A stretch of 11,610 bases of DNA from Candidatus Aenigmatarchaeota archaeon. Its GTDB lineage: Archaea > Aenigmatarchaeota > Aenigmatarchaeia > JACPZZ01. The notes under the pieces were generated by a model. That model saw only the letters and a list, made by a program, of their open reading frames with translations. It did no database searches and was not told where the DNA came from. Location: contig JACOVS010000049.1 in NCBI GenBank assembly GCA_016177205.1, positions 1 through 11,610 on the forward strand. Direction: 5' to 3'. Positions within the stretch are counted from its first letter, which is position 1. The number at the start of each line of letters is the position of its first letter. The position numbers and the translations under genes are program-made. Of the stretch, positions 11,020 to 11,610 are shown one piece after another.

Positions 11020-11562
11020 ATGAACTACATGCCGCTGAAAATCGATGACCAGATTGTTGAATTTGAACTGGTTGGAACAGATGATGCGAGCCATTCTGCT
11101 AGCGAATTTGAAGAAAAGAAAATTCTAGTAGTAATATTCACGTGCAATCATTGCCCGTACGCCAAAGCGTACCAGGACAGGATAATCGCGGTACAAATGG
11201 ATTATGCTGGAAAGGGCGTCCAAATAGTCGCGATAAATTCCAACGACGATTCAAAGTACACCGAAGACAGTTTTGAAGGGATGAAAACGCGCGCCAAAGA
11301 GAAGGGCTTTAATTTTCCGTACCTGCACGACGAGACGCAGGACATCGCAAGGGCGTACGGCGCAAAGGCGACACCGCACGTTTTCGTTTTCGATTCTTCC
11401 AGAAAGTTGAAGTACGCCGGCGCAATAGACGACAATTGGGAAAAACCGGAAGAGGCGAAAAGTCATTATCTGAGAAATGCGCTGGATGCGATACTTGCCG
11501 GTAACGACGTGTTGGTTAAGGGGACAATGCCGGTGGGTTGCACGATAAAGTGGAAATCATAG
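11020..11562 (+). CDS. Thioredoxin-fold redox protein (AhpC/TSA-redoxin type, CNHC motif)
   Basis: The 180-residue protein matches the single-domain thioredoxin-like/redoxin family found in many bacteria and archaea. The active-site motif TCNHCPYAKAY holds Cys42 and Cys45. VQIVAINSNDDSKYTEDSFEGMK is the family's central signature, FNFPYLHDETQDIARAYGAKATPHVFVFD supplies the cis-proline loop (TP), and AIDDNW and VGCTIKWK close the protein, including a third conserved cysteine (about residue 175). It probably reduces disulfides or peroxides in the cytoplasm; no signal peptide is visible. ATG 11029 (MPLKIDD) is an alternative start, because TTTTAATA at 11002-11009 lies about 24 nt before it but only about 15 nt before ATG 11020. 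The last 6 nt overlap the convergent minus-strand gene. Confidence 0.88.
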   Translation: MNYMPLKIDDQIVEFELVGTDDASHSASEFEEKKILVVIFTCNHCPYAKAYQDRIIAVQMDYAGKGVQIVAINSNDDSKYTEDSFEGMKTRAKEKGFNFPYLHDETQDIARAYGAKATPHVFVFDSSRKLKYAGAIDDNWEKPEEAKSHYLRNALDAILAGNDVLVKGTMPVGCTIKWKS

Positions 11563-11610
11563 CTCTTTCATTATATGCCCGCATTTGGCGCACATCGCAC
11601 GGCCGTGCGA
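11557..11610 (-). CDS. C-terminal end of a zinc-ribbon protein (partial)
   Basis: On the minus strand an open frame enters from the window edge and ends with RAMCAKCGHIMKEL and TGA at 11557-11559. The CAKCG knuckle is a typical second half of a zinc ribbon. Only 17 residues are visible, which is too few to name a family; small ribosomal or transcription-related zinc proteins end in this way. Its stop lies inside the last codons of the convergent redox gene, in keeping with the tight packing of the window. Confidence 0.5.
   Translation of the reverse strand, partial: SHGRAMCAKCGHIMKEL

Overview
This window looks archaeal, most likely a small-genome DPANN-type lineage; Micrarchaeota or a relative is my guess, at low confidence. 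The supporting signs are an eL40 ribosomal protein, an AK6/Fap7-type kinase, a type 2 (archaeal) 8-oxoguanine glycosylase, and three intron-bearing tRNA genes without encoded CCA, two of them interrupted outside the anticodon loop. Most genes also have an A/T-rich TATA box about 25-30 nt before the start codon, which suggests leaderless mRNAs. Genes are tightly packed: convergent genes overlap by a few bases, and one operon is joined by ATGA and TGAATG junctions.

Layout. 1-480 is the 3' part of an adenylate-kinase-like NTPase. 516-2729 holds an HtpX membrane protease, a 58-residue eL40 gene, a UbiA-fold membrane protein that has lost most of its acidic active-site residues, and a small zinc-ribbon protein. 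purD (2726-4000, minus) converges on them. 4001-4323 is non-coding: a nested set of perfect hairpins (4066-4188), then tRNA-Thr(GGT) with an insertion in the D-loop. 4323-5154 (minus) is a coupled four-ORF unit: unknown 95-residue gene, 17-residue mini-ORF, Doc/Fic toxin-like gene, 30-residue mini-ORF. The two mini-ORFs and their ribosome-binding sites are copies of each other. tspO (minus) and an unknown 52-residue ORF follow. tRNA-Pro(TGG), with a 98-nt anticodon-loop intron, comes next, and then a short MgtE-type magnesium transporter.

7372-9318 encodes a signal-peptide-bearing membrane protein with beta-domains on both sides of its single membrane segment, and an unknown 151-residue protein. 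ogg (9319-9951, minus) is divergent from tRNA-Tyr(GTA), apparently across one palindromic TATA box. The tRNA-Tyr gene has two introns: one at 37/38 and a 109-nt one in the T-loop at 59/60. A second hairpin cluster (10244-10331) follows, then an unknown 201-residue protein, a thioredoxin-fold protein with a CNHC motif, and the tail of a minus-strand zinc-ribbon protein.

The genes do not form one pathway. The main interest is the RNA layer: three split tRNA genes with four introns, a sequence module shared by the tRNA-Pro intron and the tRNA-Tyr T-loop intron, and two nested-hairpin clusters next to tRNAs. The second point of interest is the duplicated mini-ORF in the doc operon. All calls come from reading the sequence; no database or folding program was run.
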